Positions 36,035-46,133 of a stretch of 64,000 nucleotides of DNA are shown in pieces; positions within the stretch are counted from its first letter, which is position 1, and each line of letters starts with the position of its first letter. The position numbers and the translations under genes are program-made. The notes under the pieces were generated by a model, which saw nothing but the letters and a program-made list of their open reading frames with translations, searched no databases and had not been told where the DNA came from. The DNA comes from Rhipicephalus microplus (Eukaryota; Arthropoda; Arachnida; Ixodida; Ixodidae): positions 76,438,000 to 76,501,999 of the forward strand of contig NC_134700.1 of NCBI RefSeq assembly GCF_043290135.1. Reading direction: 5' to 3'.

Positions 36035-37203
36035 GCTCCGGCAACCCAAAGAGCCACCAACTTTCCGCGGTTCACCACTGGAAGGCGCGGAAAGCTGGAT
36101 CGAAAGGTTCGACCGCGTCGCCGCCTTCAATGACTGGACGGACGAAGACAAGCTACGGCATGTGTATTTCGCCTTGGAAGATGTTGCTCGAACCTAGTTC
36201 GAGAATCAAGAGCGAAGCCTCACAACGTGGGACGCCTTTCGCGCCAGGTTCCTCACCACTTTCGCAAGTGTGGTGCGCAAGGAGAAGGCCGCAACTCTCC
36301 TCGAAACCCGCATGCAGATGCCAAATGAAAACGTGGCGATATTCACGGAAGATATGATTAAACTCTTCCGCCACGCTTACTCCGACATGTCCGAAGAGAA
36401 GAAGGTGCGTCTACTTATGCTAGGAGTAAAGCAGGGACTCTTCGCCGGGCTGATCAGAAACCCGCCTAAGACGGTCGCCGAATTCATTTCAGAAGCATCT
36501 ACGATAGAGAAGACGCTCGAGATGCGCACGCGGCAATATAACCGTAGCTTCTCGTCTCCAAACTATGCCGACATTCAAGCGCTCGGAACCACTGACTTGC
36601 GTGAGACGATCCGAGCGATCGTGCAAGAGGAGCTGCGAAAATTACTTCCTTCAGCGCAGCCTCACGTGGAATCCATCGTGGACGTCGTACGCCAGGAGAT
36701 CCAGCAGTCGCTGGGCGTTCCTCAGCCTCAAGAGCCGCAGCTGCAAGTCATGAGCTATGCTGCTGCAGCACGCCGCCACGCCCCTCCTCCACGCGCACGC
36801 CAAAACGCCGCCCCATCGCACTTCCGTCGCCAGACACCACCGCCGCCACCACCCCCACCGATGACCTACCGTTCGCCAGCGGGCCAGTGCAGTGCGCCGA
36901 GGAAAACCGACGTTTGGCGCACCCCTGATCACCACCCACTGTGCTACCACTGCGGCGAGGCCGGGCACACTTACCGCCGTTGCCAGTACCGAGAGATGGG
37001 ACTGCGTGGCTTCGCCGTCGATGCACCACGTCCGCAGCCAGGGGAACGGCCACGTGACATCGCCGACTACCTGACAGGAACTCAATGGACACCACGAAGT
37101 CCTCCTCGTTCGCAGTCGCCCAGCCACCGCATGTCACCGCACCCCCGGCAGTACTCCGGCCCAACGTGGTGCCGGTCTCCTAGCCCGTATCCGGGAAACT
37201 AAG
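36035..37203 (+). pseudogene. gag: Gypsy gag, 5'-truncated, with an internal stop
   Basis: The frame enters gag already inside the capsid-like domain (SWIERFDRVAAFNDWTDEDK near 36091-36150), so the start and the N-terminal part are missing. A TAG at 36195-36197 interrupts it. From 36270 it is open for 310 codons, with ENVAIFTEDMIKLFRHAYSD and RNPPKTVAEFISEA, a proline-rich linker and a CCHC knuckle CYHCGEAGHTYRRC near 36942-36983. It ends in a serine/proline/arginine tail at TAA 37200-37202. The family differs from that of the 17-22 kb element in gag sequence and LTR. Confidence 0.85.
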
Positions 37204-37419
37204 GGCAGCAACTGGTGGAGGTGAGGTTGCTGTGCGACAAACTACCGAAGAACCGACGACGACGACGACGCCGCGACGGAGCTTTCCAAACACAACGCCA
37301 ACCAGGCAAAGCCCTGACGGCGAAAGCTCACTTACCGAAGGTGGCCTGACGACGCAACATGGAAGCAGCGGAACAAGCCGACGCAGCCGTGACCCGACGC
37401 CACGCCCTAACTGTAATGC

Positions 37420-40400
37420 GAGAGGGCGAACTAGTGACCTCGACGTTCTTATCGACGGCCACAGTGTGACCGCTCTCGTCGATACTGGAGCCGACTATTC
37501 TGTCATCAGTGGGTCGTTCGCCGCAAAGTTAAAAAAAGTTAGGACAGCTTGGAAAGGCCCTGAAATCCGCACAGCCGGAGGTCATCTCGTAACGCCTGCA
37601 GGAATCTGCACAGCGAGAGTCACCATTACGGCCGTATTTATCCTACAGACTTCGTAGTCCTACAGCGTTGCTCTAGAGATGTCATCCTTGACATGGACTT
37701 CTTATGCCTCCATGGTGCTGTCATCAACCTAAAAACAAAGTCGATAACGTTATCCACAGAAGAAGCACTACCACCGCGCACGCCGTCAGTACACCATGAC
37801 TTGAATGTGCTGGGAGAACAATTCACTATTCCGCCTCGCTCAAGCGTCATTATTTCAGTCGGCGCTCCTAAATCACCTGACTTGGAAGGCGTCGTTGAAG
37901 GCAGTCAGCATCTGTTGGTCACCCGAAATATTTGCGTCGCAAGAGGAATAGCAGAGCTGCGGGGAGGCAAAGCAATGGTTATGCTCACGAATTTCAGCAA
38001 TGAGTACAAACATGTGAACAAAGGAACAACGGTCGCATACATCGAAGAAATTGTCGAAGCCACCAGTGCTTTCGCCCTCGCCGATTCTGCGGAACCTGCT
38101 CAGAGGAACCAAGCCCCTCCCATAGCTTTCGACGTCAATCCCAGCCTTCCGAACGATAAGCAAGAACAGCTCAAGGCCCTGCTCCTGCAATACGAAGATT
38201 GCTTTTCGTCGTCATCGAAAATGCGGCAGACCCCAATCACGAAACATCGCATCATAACCGAAGAAAATGCCAGACCACTCTGTCAGAGTCCGTACAGGGT
38301 TTCGACGCGAGAACGTGAGGCCATGAAGAGACAAGTTGATTAAATGCTGCGGGATGACATTATCCAGCCGTCCAAGAGTCCATGGGCGTCCCCCGTGGTG
38401 TTAGTGAAGAAAAAGGATGGGACCCTACGTTTCTGCGTCGATTATCGCCGCCAGAACCAAATCACAAGAAAGGACGTGTATCTTTTCCCACGAATAGACG
38501 ACGCACTTGATCGGCTGCATAACGCCAAGTACTTTTCGTCAATGGACCTCAAGACTGGGTATTGACAAATCGAAGGCGACGAAAGAGACCGAGAGAAGAC
38601 GGCGTTTATAACACCAGACGGTCTCTTCGAGTTTAAGGTGATGCCCTTCGGCCTTTGCTCAGCGCCTGCAACTTTTCAACGCGTTATGGATACAGTACTG
38701 GCAGGATTGAAGTGGCGGACTTGCCTTGTGCACTTGGATGACGTCGTCGTGTTTTCCTCGAGTTTCGACGAGCATCTTCGGCGCCTTGAAGCTGTACTTC
38801 AAACCATCAAGACGTCCGGACTCACACTGAAACCAGAAAAGTGCAGATTTGCGCATGAGGAGCTCTTGTTTCTGGGGCACGTTATCAGCAAGTCTGGAGT
38901 TCGTCCCAATCCACGGAAAACAGCCGCCATCGCCGTCTTCCCACCGCCCACTGACAAGAAGGCCGTGCGCCGATTTCTGGGCCTGTGCGCCTATTATAGG
39001 TGGTTCGTGAAAAACTTCACCCACATCGCCAATCCTCTCACCAACCTTACCAAGGTCGACTTAGAGTTCAAGTAGGAAACGCCACAGGAACACGCTTTCC
39101 AGGAGCTTAAACATCGCCTCCAGACGCCTCCGTTACTTGCCCATTTCGACGAATTCGCCGAGACAGAAATACATACTGACGCAAGCAGCATAGGTCTTGG
39201 CACCGTTCTTGTGCAGAGGGCTGACGGACTTGAAAGGGTTATTAGTTACGCCAGCCGATCGCTATCCAAAGCAGAAGCAAATTATTCCACAACCGAAAAG
39301 GAGTGCCTCGCCATCATCTGGGCTACGTCGAAATTTCGCCCCTACCTCTACGGCAGGCCCTTCAAAGTTGTGAGCGACCACCACGCCTTGTGTTGGCTAG
39401 CCACCTTGAAGAACCCTTCAGGTCGCCTCGCACGATGGAGCCTGAGACTTCAAGAATATGACATTACTGTCATTTACAAGTCCGGAATAAAACACTCCGA
39501 CGCCGACTGTCTCTCTCGTGCGTCTGTCGACCAACCGCTACCCGACGACCCGAATGACGACTACTTCTTGGGAACGATAACTACCGACGACTTCGCTGAA
39601 CGACAGCGGGCCGACCCGGAACTTAAGGCCCTAATAGAATACCTCAAAGGCAGGACCGCCGAAGTCCCGAAAGTATTCAAGCGCGCACTTGCGTCGTTCT
39701 TTCTACGAAACGGTCTTCTACAAAAGAAAAAACTTTTCACCGCTTCGAGCTAAGTACCTCCTTGTGGTGCCTTCAGCTCTGCGACCAGAACTCCTGCAGG
39801 CCCTGCACGACGATCCGACGACAGGGCACCTCGGTGTTTCTCGCACGCTCGCGAGAATACAAGAAAGGTACTACAGACCGCGTCTTACCACTGACGTCAC
39901 TCGTTATGTGAGGACATGCCGGGACTGTCAGCGACGCAAGACACTGCCGACAAGGCCAGCGAGACTTCTGCAGCCAATTGATCCACCTTGCCGACCTTTC
40001 CAGCAGATTCGTATGGACCTACTGGGGCCGTTCCCGACGTCGGCTTTCGGAAACAAGTGGATCGTGGTAGCTACCGACTACCTCACCCGCTACGCCGAGA
40101 CAAAAACCCTGCCAAAAGGCAGTGCATCCGGGGTAGCTAAGTTCTTCGTCGAAAATATCGTCCTACGACACGGCGCCCCGGAAGTCCTTATCACCGACAG
40201 AGGAACGGCATTCACTGCCGACCTAACTCAAGCGATCTTGGCATACAGCCAAACAAACCACCGCCGGACGACAGCGTACCACCCACAGACCAACGGCCTC
40301 ACCGAGTGGCTTAACAAGACGATCGCCGACATGCTGTCAATGTACGTCGATGTCGAACAGAAGACGTGGGACGCCATTCTTCCATATGTGACCTTCGCAT

Positions 40401-40545
40401 ACAACACGGCGGTGCAGGAGACGACGCAGATATCTCCATACAAATTGGTCTACGGAAGAAGCCTCTCAACGACACCGATCGCGACCTGAAGTCGTCCATG
40501 TCGCGCGCCTCAAGCCGTTTCATGCACGTTAACAAACTGAAACAG
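37420..40545 (+). pseudogene. pol: Gypsy pol: protease, RT, RNase H, integrase, multiply broken
   Basis: The retropepsin VDTGAD is at about 37478-37495. A frameshift near 37640 leads to the frame 37693-38343, and in-frame stops follow at TAA 38341, TGA 38563 and TAG 39073. RT blocks include [22 protein letters not shown] and HLDDVVVF at 38731-38754, where the usual YLDD has His in place of Tyr. RNase H has HTDASSIGLG and TEKECLA near 39170-39310. A frameshift near 39745 leads into integrase (39689-40489) with the CRDCQRRK zinc module, RMDLLGPF, ITDRGTAF and LTEWLNKT. After 40489 only a short C-terminal scrap (VVHVARLKPFHAR) remains before TAA, so a stretch of the integrase C-terminus is deleted. 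Confidence 0.88.
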
Positions 40546-40628
40546 TGGTTTTTTGTATTATTGTTGTATCGTAATTTATTCATTGTACCTTAATCTTTAG
40601 TTAAAGCATCGGGACGATGCATTTTTCA

Positions 40629-40639
40629 GAGGGGGGCAA
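40629..40639 (+). promoter_or_regulatory. Polypurine tract next to the right LTR
   Basis: GAGGGGGGCAA ends directly before the TG of the LTR, as expected for the plus-strand primer site. Confidence 0.9.
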
Positions 40640-41047
40640 TGCCACGTTCCATTTCCCAAGTTTTTGTTATCGTCCCAAAACACCACACAATTCTCAGCGC
40701 AAACCGCGCCTGCAGTTTTCGAGAAGTTTCCGGACTGTAGTGGATCATTTCGATATGAATCACGCCCACTGTGCGAACGGTACAGATTGTTCTGGAATCT
40801 ACGCAACCGCCAGCGATAACGCTAGAACATTCGACGGCAAGAGTATAAATGCCGACGCGCTTCGCCGCTTGTCAGTTGTTGATCGAATGCCGACGCTCCG
40901 TTCGCCGCTATCAGTCCGAGACTGCTATCTGTGCAAGATTGCTGCTGTAATTGGACTTTCCATTGACCGGGCACAGGTTCGCCAAAATAAACAGTTAAAT
41001 CCCAACACGAAGTCTCCTGTCTTCGGCCACGTCACGACCACGTGACA
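40640..41047 (+). repeat. Right LTR, normal orientation
   Basis: A 408-bp LTR starting TGCCACGTTCC and ending CACGTGACA. TATAAAT lies at 40844-40850 and AATAAA at 40986-40991, so the U3-R-U5 order can be read. Confidence 0.93.
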
Positions 41048-41990
41048 ATAGGAAACGGGCTGCCACTGCCCTCTTGGGTGGTTACAGGAAGCAAGAGGGG
41101 TTTGCCTGCCATCACTCTTCTCGCATTCGGACAGCGCGACTTTTTACCCAAGCATGTCTCCATTAAGTAGTAGCAAGGTCCCGTAACTAGAGCTATGGAG
41201 AGCTGCCTACTGGGCGTGCCCGATATTAGCCACTCGAGAAAAGCCGTTCACGCTCCAAAAATAAGCGCACAGCCGCGCGCAGAAAGAGACGAAAAAGGAG
41301 TTGAATAACGTATAGTGTCACTTGTCTGTTCTGCATGGTTGACATACGAGAAGCAGAACCTAACAGGTGCTCTGCAGTGTGCTTGTGGCAGTTATCCAAA
41401 TAGTTTAAAATTTTTACAGATCCCAAGTGCCTAGAGAATCAATTTTATGCGAAGGTTACGTATGGAAGGTGACTGTGTTGTAATTTTATTAGATGCCAAA
41501 GCAGCTCTTTGATAGCCTGTGTGACGCGGTCCACCCGTGTCTTGGTTCCAACGCGCCACACAGCAATCTCCTCGCCACAGGTGTTTGGGCAGTGCCAAGT
41601 AGGTCCCGCATTCTCTCGCAGTGTGCGGTGACGTCATTCTCTCTCTCGCCTGCCACGTGCTCGCCGCGTGTCACATCTATCTCGCATCACCGCCTCCACC
41701 ACTCACAACGTGAACACTCTCGCCTCATTTACCTGTAATGGAGAGGACGCCGGAAAGCGAAGATCATTCGCCCACCAAACCAGTGCCGAAGCGATTTGGC
41801 TTAAGCCAGCCGTCACTAGCGTAGCGAGGTTAAGCAGAGACGACCGCGTTCGCGAATGGCGACGTCGTACCTGCAACACTGACGGAGCACGAGCCAGGAA
41901 AGCCAAATGCAAGCGTCGGCCGTGGAAGACCAACGACACCAACGGGGCCCGGAGTGAAAAACGGTGATCGCGTCTGTGCGCAACGCTGCT
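41048..41990. other. Unassigned sequence
   Basis: A plus-strand frame at 41668-41967 is rich in Arg/Lys/Ala near its end (RARKAKCKRRPWK). No family is recognised. It may be the edge of the repeat that continues to 42330. Confidence 0.3.
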
Positions 41991-42330
41991 GCTTTGCATC
42001 CCATCAGGGTTCCTTTTGGGAAGATATCGCTAACTCATTGAGGAAATCTTTACGTAATAGAGCCAAATATATGTACAAATACACGCAAAGTCATCGGTTA
42101 AAAAGCCGCGTATGTTTTTTATCAGCAGTTTTTTTGCAGTTGGGTTATCAATGTCAAAAGCAACGTGCACATTAGCAATGCAAAAAGCAGTAAGCTCATA
42201 TGAAGCGCTGGTGGGCACGAGGATGGTAGTCGCGGACACTGCTGACTGAATCAAATTCAGTGGAGGGGGCGCTAACCATTTGACGCTAACCCGTTGCGAC
42301 GGCTCTATCACAGGCTGTATCATGTTGTAT
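41991..42330 (+). repeat. Dispersed unclassified repeat, copy 2
   Basis: It shares CATATGAAGCGCTGGTG, GCTAACCC and GACGGCTCTATCA blocks with the reverse complement of 14030-14335. Confidence 0.55.
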
Positions 42331-42429
42331 CGCGAAGCACGTATACAAGCCGCGTGCGTTTCTAAAGTATGAAAGTTATTTTCACTCCATGTCTAGGAAG
42401 AAGATGTCATTGTCAGTAAATTCACTAGC

Positions 42430-42675
42430 AGACGCATGGTTATGTTGTAGAACACCCGGCTGCCACATAAAGGACCCTGGTTCGATCGCCATCCGGACCC
42501 AGAAGTTTTTATTATTTATTTTACGTTGATTTTTCTCAAGTTTTTCGTCATGCACAAGATGATGAATTTTCGCTGTTTTTTTTCTGTTTAACGAGCTGTT
42601 TCACACTATCGCGTTAAAACTTAATCATTTGTGGTACGTACCCGTGAGCGGGTATGTGCGACACGTGCGGTGTTA
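42430..42675 (+). mobile_element. Second tRNA-like SINE family, 5' half
   Basis: A-box-like TGGTTATGTTGTAGAACACC and a good B box GGTTCGATCGC at 42479-42489. After a T-rich middle comes CGCGTTAAAACTTAATCATT, then the palindromic core GTGGTACGTACCCG...CGGGTATGTGCGAC. It ends there, where a LINE fragment begins. Confidence 0.6.
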
Positions 42676-42689
42676 CTTGCATCTGATAA

Positions 42690-43640
42690 AACAAACCAGA
42701 TTCTCATGAGAGAATATGATGAGATCTTTCCTCCGCAATTGAAACTTCAATCCCACAAGTTCTTAGGTAACAAGTTAGCAGAATTTCTGGTGCACACACA
42801 GACACGTAACATAATAACTACAGATGCATCTGTGAATGAGGAAAAGGCAGGCGTAGGAGTAGTCTCCCAATCATTGGGCTGGTCATTTACCGTTAGGCTA
42901 CCCGATTGCACTCCGGTTGTTGAAGCGGAGCTCGTGGCAGACATCATGGCAATGTGAAAACTTCCGATGAATGAGAACAGAACAGTAATAATTACTGATT
43001 CGCTCTCGATATGCACAGCTCTTACAGCTTCTCATACCTCTCATGCTATCACGACGTTACAATCTTTAGTTGCGTCTCAGCTGAAGTACCTGAAATTAGT
43101 ATGCGTCCGAGGTCACTGTGGGTTAACATTATTGAAATGGCTAACGCTTTAGCCCGCTCAGCACTAGATCTCTCAATGGTTAAGGTTCTCTCGATGGTAG
43201 AGTACTTCACCTCAATCAGATATAGAAGACTTGCTGTTCATACAGAGAGGATGGATGCAATAACCACTTGGAAAGAATATAATTATCTGAAATATTCTAG
43301 GAAGCCGCAGTGGAGCCTCTCTAAACAATCAAAAGTGGTGATCACCAGATTTCAATGACGCGTCCGCCCATTAAAATTTTGCTTGTACAGGGCTGGCCTG
43401 ATGGTATCACGCCTCTGTAGATTCTGCGGAGAACTGGAAATTATTGCACAACACTTTTTCTCATGTTCAAAGTATTTTTCTATTAGAACTCAACTTGTCA
43501 TTACTCCTCTTTAAAAAATAGGCACAACCTTACAGGTGGAAAATTTTTTGAAGCTTTGGTGGCTCAGGCTTGGGATACTGCCGCAGGAATGCCTTTGATG
43601 TCGCGTGTAATTTCATTATAACTACTCAAAGAGTACCATA
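42690..43640 (+). pseudogene. I-like LINE 3' end: RNase H and zinc knuckle
   Basis: Frames at 42631-42957 and 42967-43358 encode the RNase H core. TTDASVNEEKAGVG contributes the first Asp, EAELVAD the Glu, ITDSLS the second Asp and RGHCGLTL the His block. After a TGA and frameshifts the tail near 43415-43475 reads CRFCGELEIIAQHFFSC, the terminal CCHC-type knuckle. RNase H plus a terminal knuckle is usual for I-type LINEs. It is a decayed 5'-truncated copy. Confidence 0.8.
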
Positions 43641-44495
43641 TTAATTTCGTATTTAAAATTCTTCGTGATTTCAATAAGGTAAAACCTAACTAATTTAAAT
43701 AACAAGGTAAAGGCTAACTAAGATATAATACAACTAAAGACAACCACAGAAAGCTTAACAAGTCCAAGATAGAAGCAAGTAAGAGACGGTTAAAGTACCG
43801 CTGGCAGATAGGTAGGGATTAAGAACATAAATAGAGGGAAAAATCAGGCCCTTCTGCCTGAAGCGGCATAGAGACGAACCGTGAAAAATAGAATCGAGTT
43901 AATAGAAGTGCATAAGGCAATTGCCAGCATAAAAAGTTTTCTTTTAGTTTTTTTTCTTTTGGGCCAGCTTGCATGCATGCCACCGCCCCGTTAAGAAGTG
44001 GACACTCGTAGCATTCATCTTTCTATCCTTCTGGTCTATGTGTTCTGATAAAAGTCACTGTCACAGCATCTTTGAAATGTTTAAAAAAGTACTGACGTTT
44101 TCTGTGCCCTTTCAGAGCATTCCTTCTGTTTTCTTTCCTGTTCATAGTTAAGGGGAACTCTCTAAGGTACGTTTCCTTACCTTATCACAGTGAAAAACAC
44201 TTTTCTTGTTATTCTATCGCGTGCATTGTACCTACACAACGTGTCCATCTTTTAGGAAACCTGATCAAAAATATTTTTTGTCCTTCAGAAGTAAATCATT
44301 GAACTATCAGCTAAGCACCGCTCCATAAGGAAGTTGATACTTTCCCAGGATCTCCGAGCAGTGCTTCAATATAAGAGAACCCTTTAAAATTTTTTTTACC
44401 TTTATGGCTAAAATTAGCAGTGATGATAATATTCACGGAGACTCCCCAAACTCGTTTTATGCGAGCAGATACTTTTCATGTTTCGACTACGTTAG
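43641..44495. other. AT-rich sequence, probable LINE 3' end then gene flank or intron
   Basis: No coding region was seen. It contains A-rich stretches and then lies downstream of (or within an intron of) the minus-strand metalloprotease exons. Confidence 0.4.
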
Positions 44496-44679
44496 TCACG
44501 CAAACGTGGCCACTGATTGCGAAAAGTATTCACACAGCTCTGCTGACCTCACATATTGCCTTATGCTTCTCTCGCTGCACTGCGAAAGCCGGAATTTTTT
44601 TAATCCTCCATCCTCGTAACTCATCAGGTATCCCTCTTTCCAGGGGCACTCGGGGGTTTCGTCATGCTCAGCCCCTAAC
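44496..44679 (-). CDS. M12B (reprolysin-type) metalloprotease, downstream exon
   Basis: On the minus strand TTTTTTTGCAG at the upper edge is a strong splice acceptor. The exon begins with G, which completes a Thr codon (AC|G) left by the exon at 44757-44865. The frame then reads LGAEHDETPECPWKEGYLMS and LSQCSERSIRQYVRSAELCE. Across the junction this gives HELGHTLGAEHD, the HExxHxxGxxHD zinc-binding motif of reprolysins, followed by the expected MS turn (LMSYED) and conserved cysteines. The frame stays open to a TGA at 44496-44498. The true 3' limit is uncertain, since an alternative donor GTGAGG at 44552-44547 would end the exon at 44553. No polyadenylation signal was seen. Confidence 0.85.
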
Positions 44680-44756
44680 CTGCAAAAAAAGAGAAGCATG
44701 ACAGGGCTAAAACACAACTCACATAAAACGTGCTTGTTGCTTTAAGTTATACTTAC

Positions 44757-44865
44757 GTGTGGCCAAGTTCGTGGGCAATTGTGTTAACACCAAGGTACCC
44801 GTAAGGTTTGTCTTCGCCCTCGCTTAATCCCAGGTGCGTGCAGACTGTGCCCAGTTTTGCGCGCC
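44757..44865 (-). CDS. M12B (reprolysin-type) metalloprotease, exon with HELGH
   Basis: This 109-nt exon on the minus strand is bounded by the acceptor TATTTTCAG and the donor GTAAGT (intron positions 44756-44751). It encodes RAKLGTVCTHLGLSEGED, then YGYLGVNTIAHELGH. HELGH holds the two zinc ligands and the catalytic Glu. Its last two bases (AC) join in phase with the first base of the next exon. Proteins of this family are secreted; many are expressed in tick salivary glands and act on host haemostasis, though this one could equally be a tissue protein. No further exon was found upstream before 45450, so the N-terminal part must lie across a long intron. This is the only likely host gene recognised in the window. 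Confidence 0.88.
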
Positions 44866-45549
44866 CTGAAAATATATGAAAATAAAATTGCGTCACAATA
44901 CAGCATCAGCTATTCACCAGAAGATCTTCACTTTCGGGGCTAATAAGATAGTGTAGATGCATCCGTCACGGGACATCAGATTTAATCAGGTGACATCACA
45001 AACACGCACGCAAACGTGCTCACCCACAGAGCCCCCGACTATTTTAGAAGCTACCGCTATAGTCTGCTAGGAAAGGGGAATGTTCTTATCTGCAGCCGCT
45101 GCACCAATGCACATAAAGCGAAACCCAAACACGGTCATTCCGCTTGTGGCATGTGGCCGGTATAGTCTGCAATCTTTTTTATTCAGGAGTTGGGGGGCGG
45201 CTCAGACAAAGTAGTGCAGGGGTTCAATGCCTCCTTCCCACTCTAAAGGCCCTGGTTGACATCACAGCTGTAGATGTTGAGTTTTTTTAGTGTAACTTCT
45301 TATTCGTTCACTCATTCACAAAACTTTTTTAGTGCCCTGAAGCTCAGCCTTTTAAAGCCGAGGCGAGCCACATCCACGCCGGCACCATCAGGCCGGGCCT
45401 TATGGCGTCATCGTAGACCTTTTCTACTGCCCGCAGCTGGTCTTAATTAGACACTCCAGGCACCCACTTCTGCCAATAAAGCCACTGTTCTTCGGGGTCA
45501 GAGAGAATGAAGGGTGTTATAATTGTGGGTTTGATGGCATGCCACCACT
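44866..45549. other. Probable intron and LTR-element leader
   Basis: Upstream of the metalloprotease exon on its strand, nothing exon-like was found. 45330-45549 is the internal leader of the LTR element (minus-strand frame PFILSDPEEQWLYWQKWVPG). Confidence 0.45.
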
Positions 45550-45767
45550 TTAGGATTTCCTGTTTGTTGCAATGGTAGGGGTAGCCGAGAGCGGCGAGCA
45601 GTCGAACATACTTCACTGAAGCTTTCGCCTGGAGGCGGAATAGGGAGGCAATTAGTTTTGAAAACAGAAACAAGAAGAAGCGTTTACTATAGCAGGTTGT
45701 CGTTTGTACAGAGCCGGCCAGCGCGACGACGTCGACTGGTGAAAAATCCCCTAAACATGGGACCGGC
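45550..45767 (-). repeat. LTR of a minus-strand retrotransposon, part 2 (after the P-like insertion)
   Basis: It matches 54281-54500 closely by eye (for example GAGCAGTCGAAC, TTCACTGAAGCTTTCGCC, GCAGGTTGTCGTTTGTACAG). With 49803-50055 it forms one LTR of about 470 bp, interrupted by the THAP transposon. Confidence 0.8.
45760..45767. repeat. Target-site duplication GGACCGGC, left
   Basis: GGACCGGC is repeated at 49802-49809. The related LTR at 54281-54746 has one uninterrupted equivalent, GGGCCGCC, at the same place. Eight bases is the normal P-element duplication length. Confidence 0.85.
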
Positions 45768-45806
45768 CAACACCACCTAGATAAGTTCAGGCCTCTTCAC
45801 TCCGGC
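45768..45806 (+). repeat. Left terminal inverted repeat of the P-like element
   Basis: Inverted match to about 49759-49802. The CA tip is typical of P elements. Confidence 0.88.
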
Positions 45807-46133
45807 GCGCCTTCGTGTGACGTCATTCAACTTTGCCCGAGCCTCTCACGCCAACACCACCTAGCTCACGCCGTACCAGCAGCGTTTCGGCGTGTCCGGG
45901 CATGTTGACAGGCAAGGAGGAGGGCGACCTCTCTCGAGAGAGCGAGCACCGTGGTAGCCCGTAGCTTTGCGGCAGAGCCGTAAGTTGTCCGAGTCTCCGA
46001 CAGGTGGCGGCAGCCGTGACAATTATTTCACTCTGTCGTTGAACGAGACCACGCGGCCACGCCGTGCGCGCTGTTCCATGTTGCAGTCACCGCTTCCGCC
46101 GAATTTATTTTGTTGACGAATGTATCCTGAGAC

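Larger units (their letters stand above)
35617..41047 (+). mobile_element. Gypsy LTR retrotransposon with inverted terminal LTRs
   Basis: Internal genes read on the plus strand (gag, protease, RT, RNase H, integrase). The right LTR is in normal orientation, but the left LTR is its reverse complement, followed by an inverted polypurine tract that joins directly to a 5'-truncated gag. No normal 5' LTR, primer-binding site or gag start is present. Both outer ends are therefore U5 ends (TGTCAC...GTGACA), flanked by ATAG. The coding region has several stops, two frameshifts and a deletion. Confidence 0.85.

Noticed and set aside
35617..41047. An ordinary full-length Gypsy element with direct LTRs
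   Set aside because: The left LTR matches only as the reverse complement and is followed by an inverted polypurine tract.
45192..45310. Another tRNA-like SINE head
   Set aside because: GGGGTTCAATGCC resembles a B box, but no A box or family body follows.
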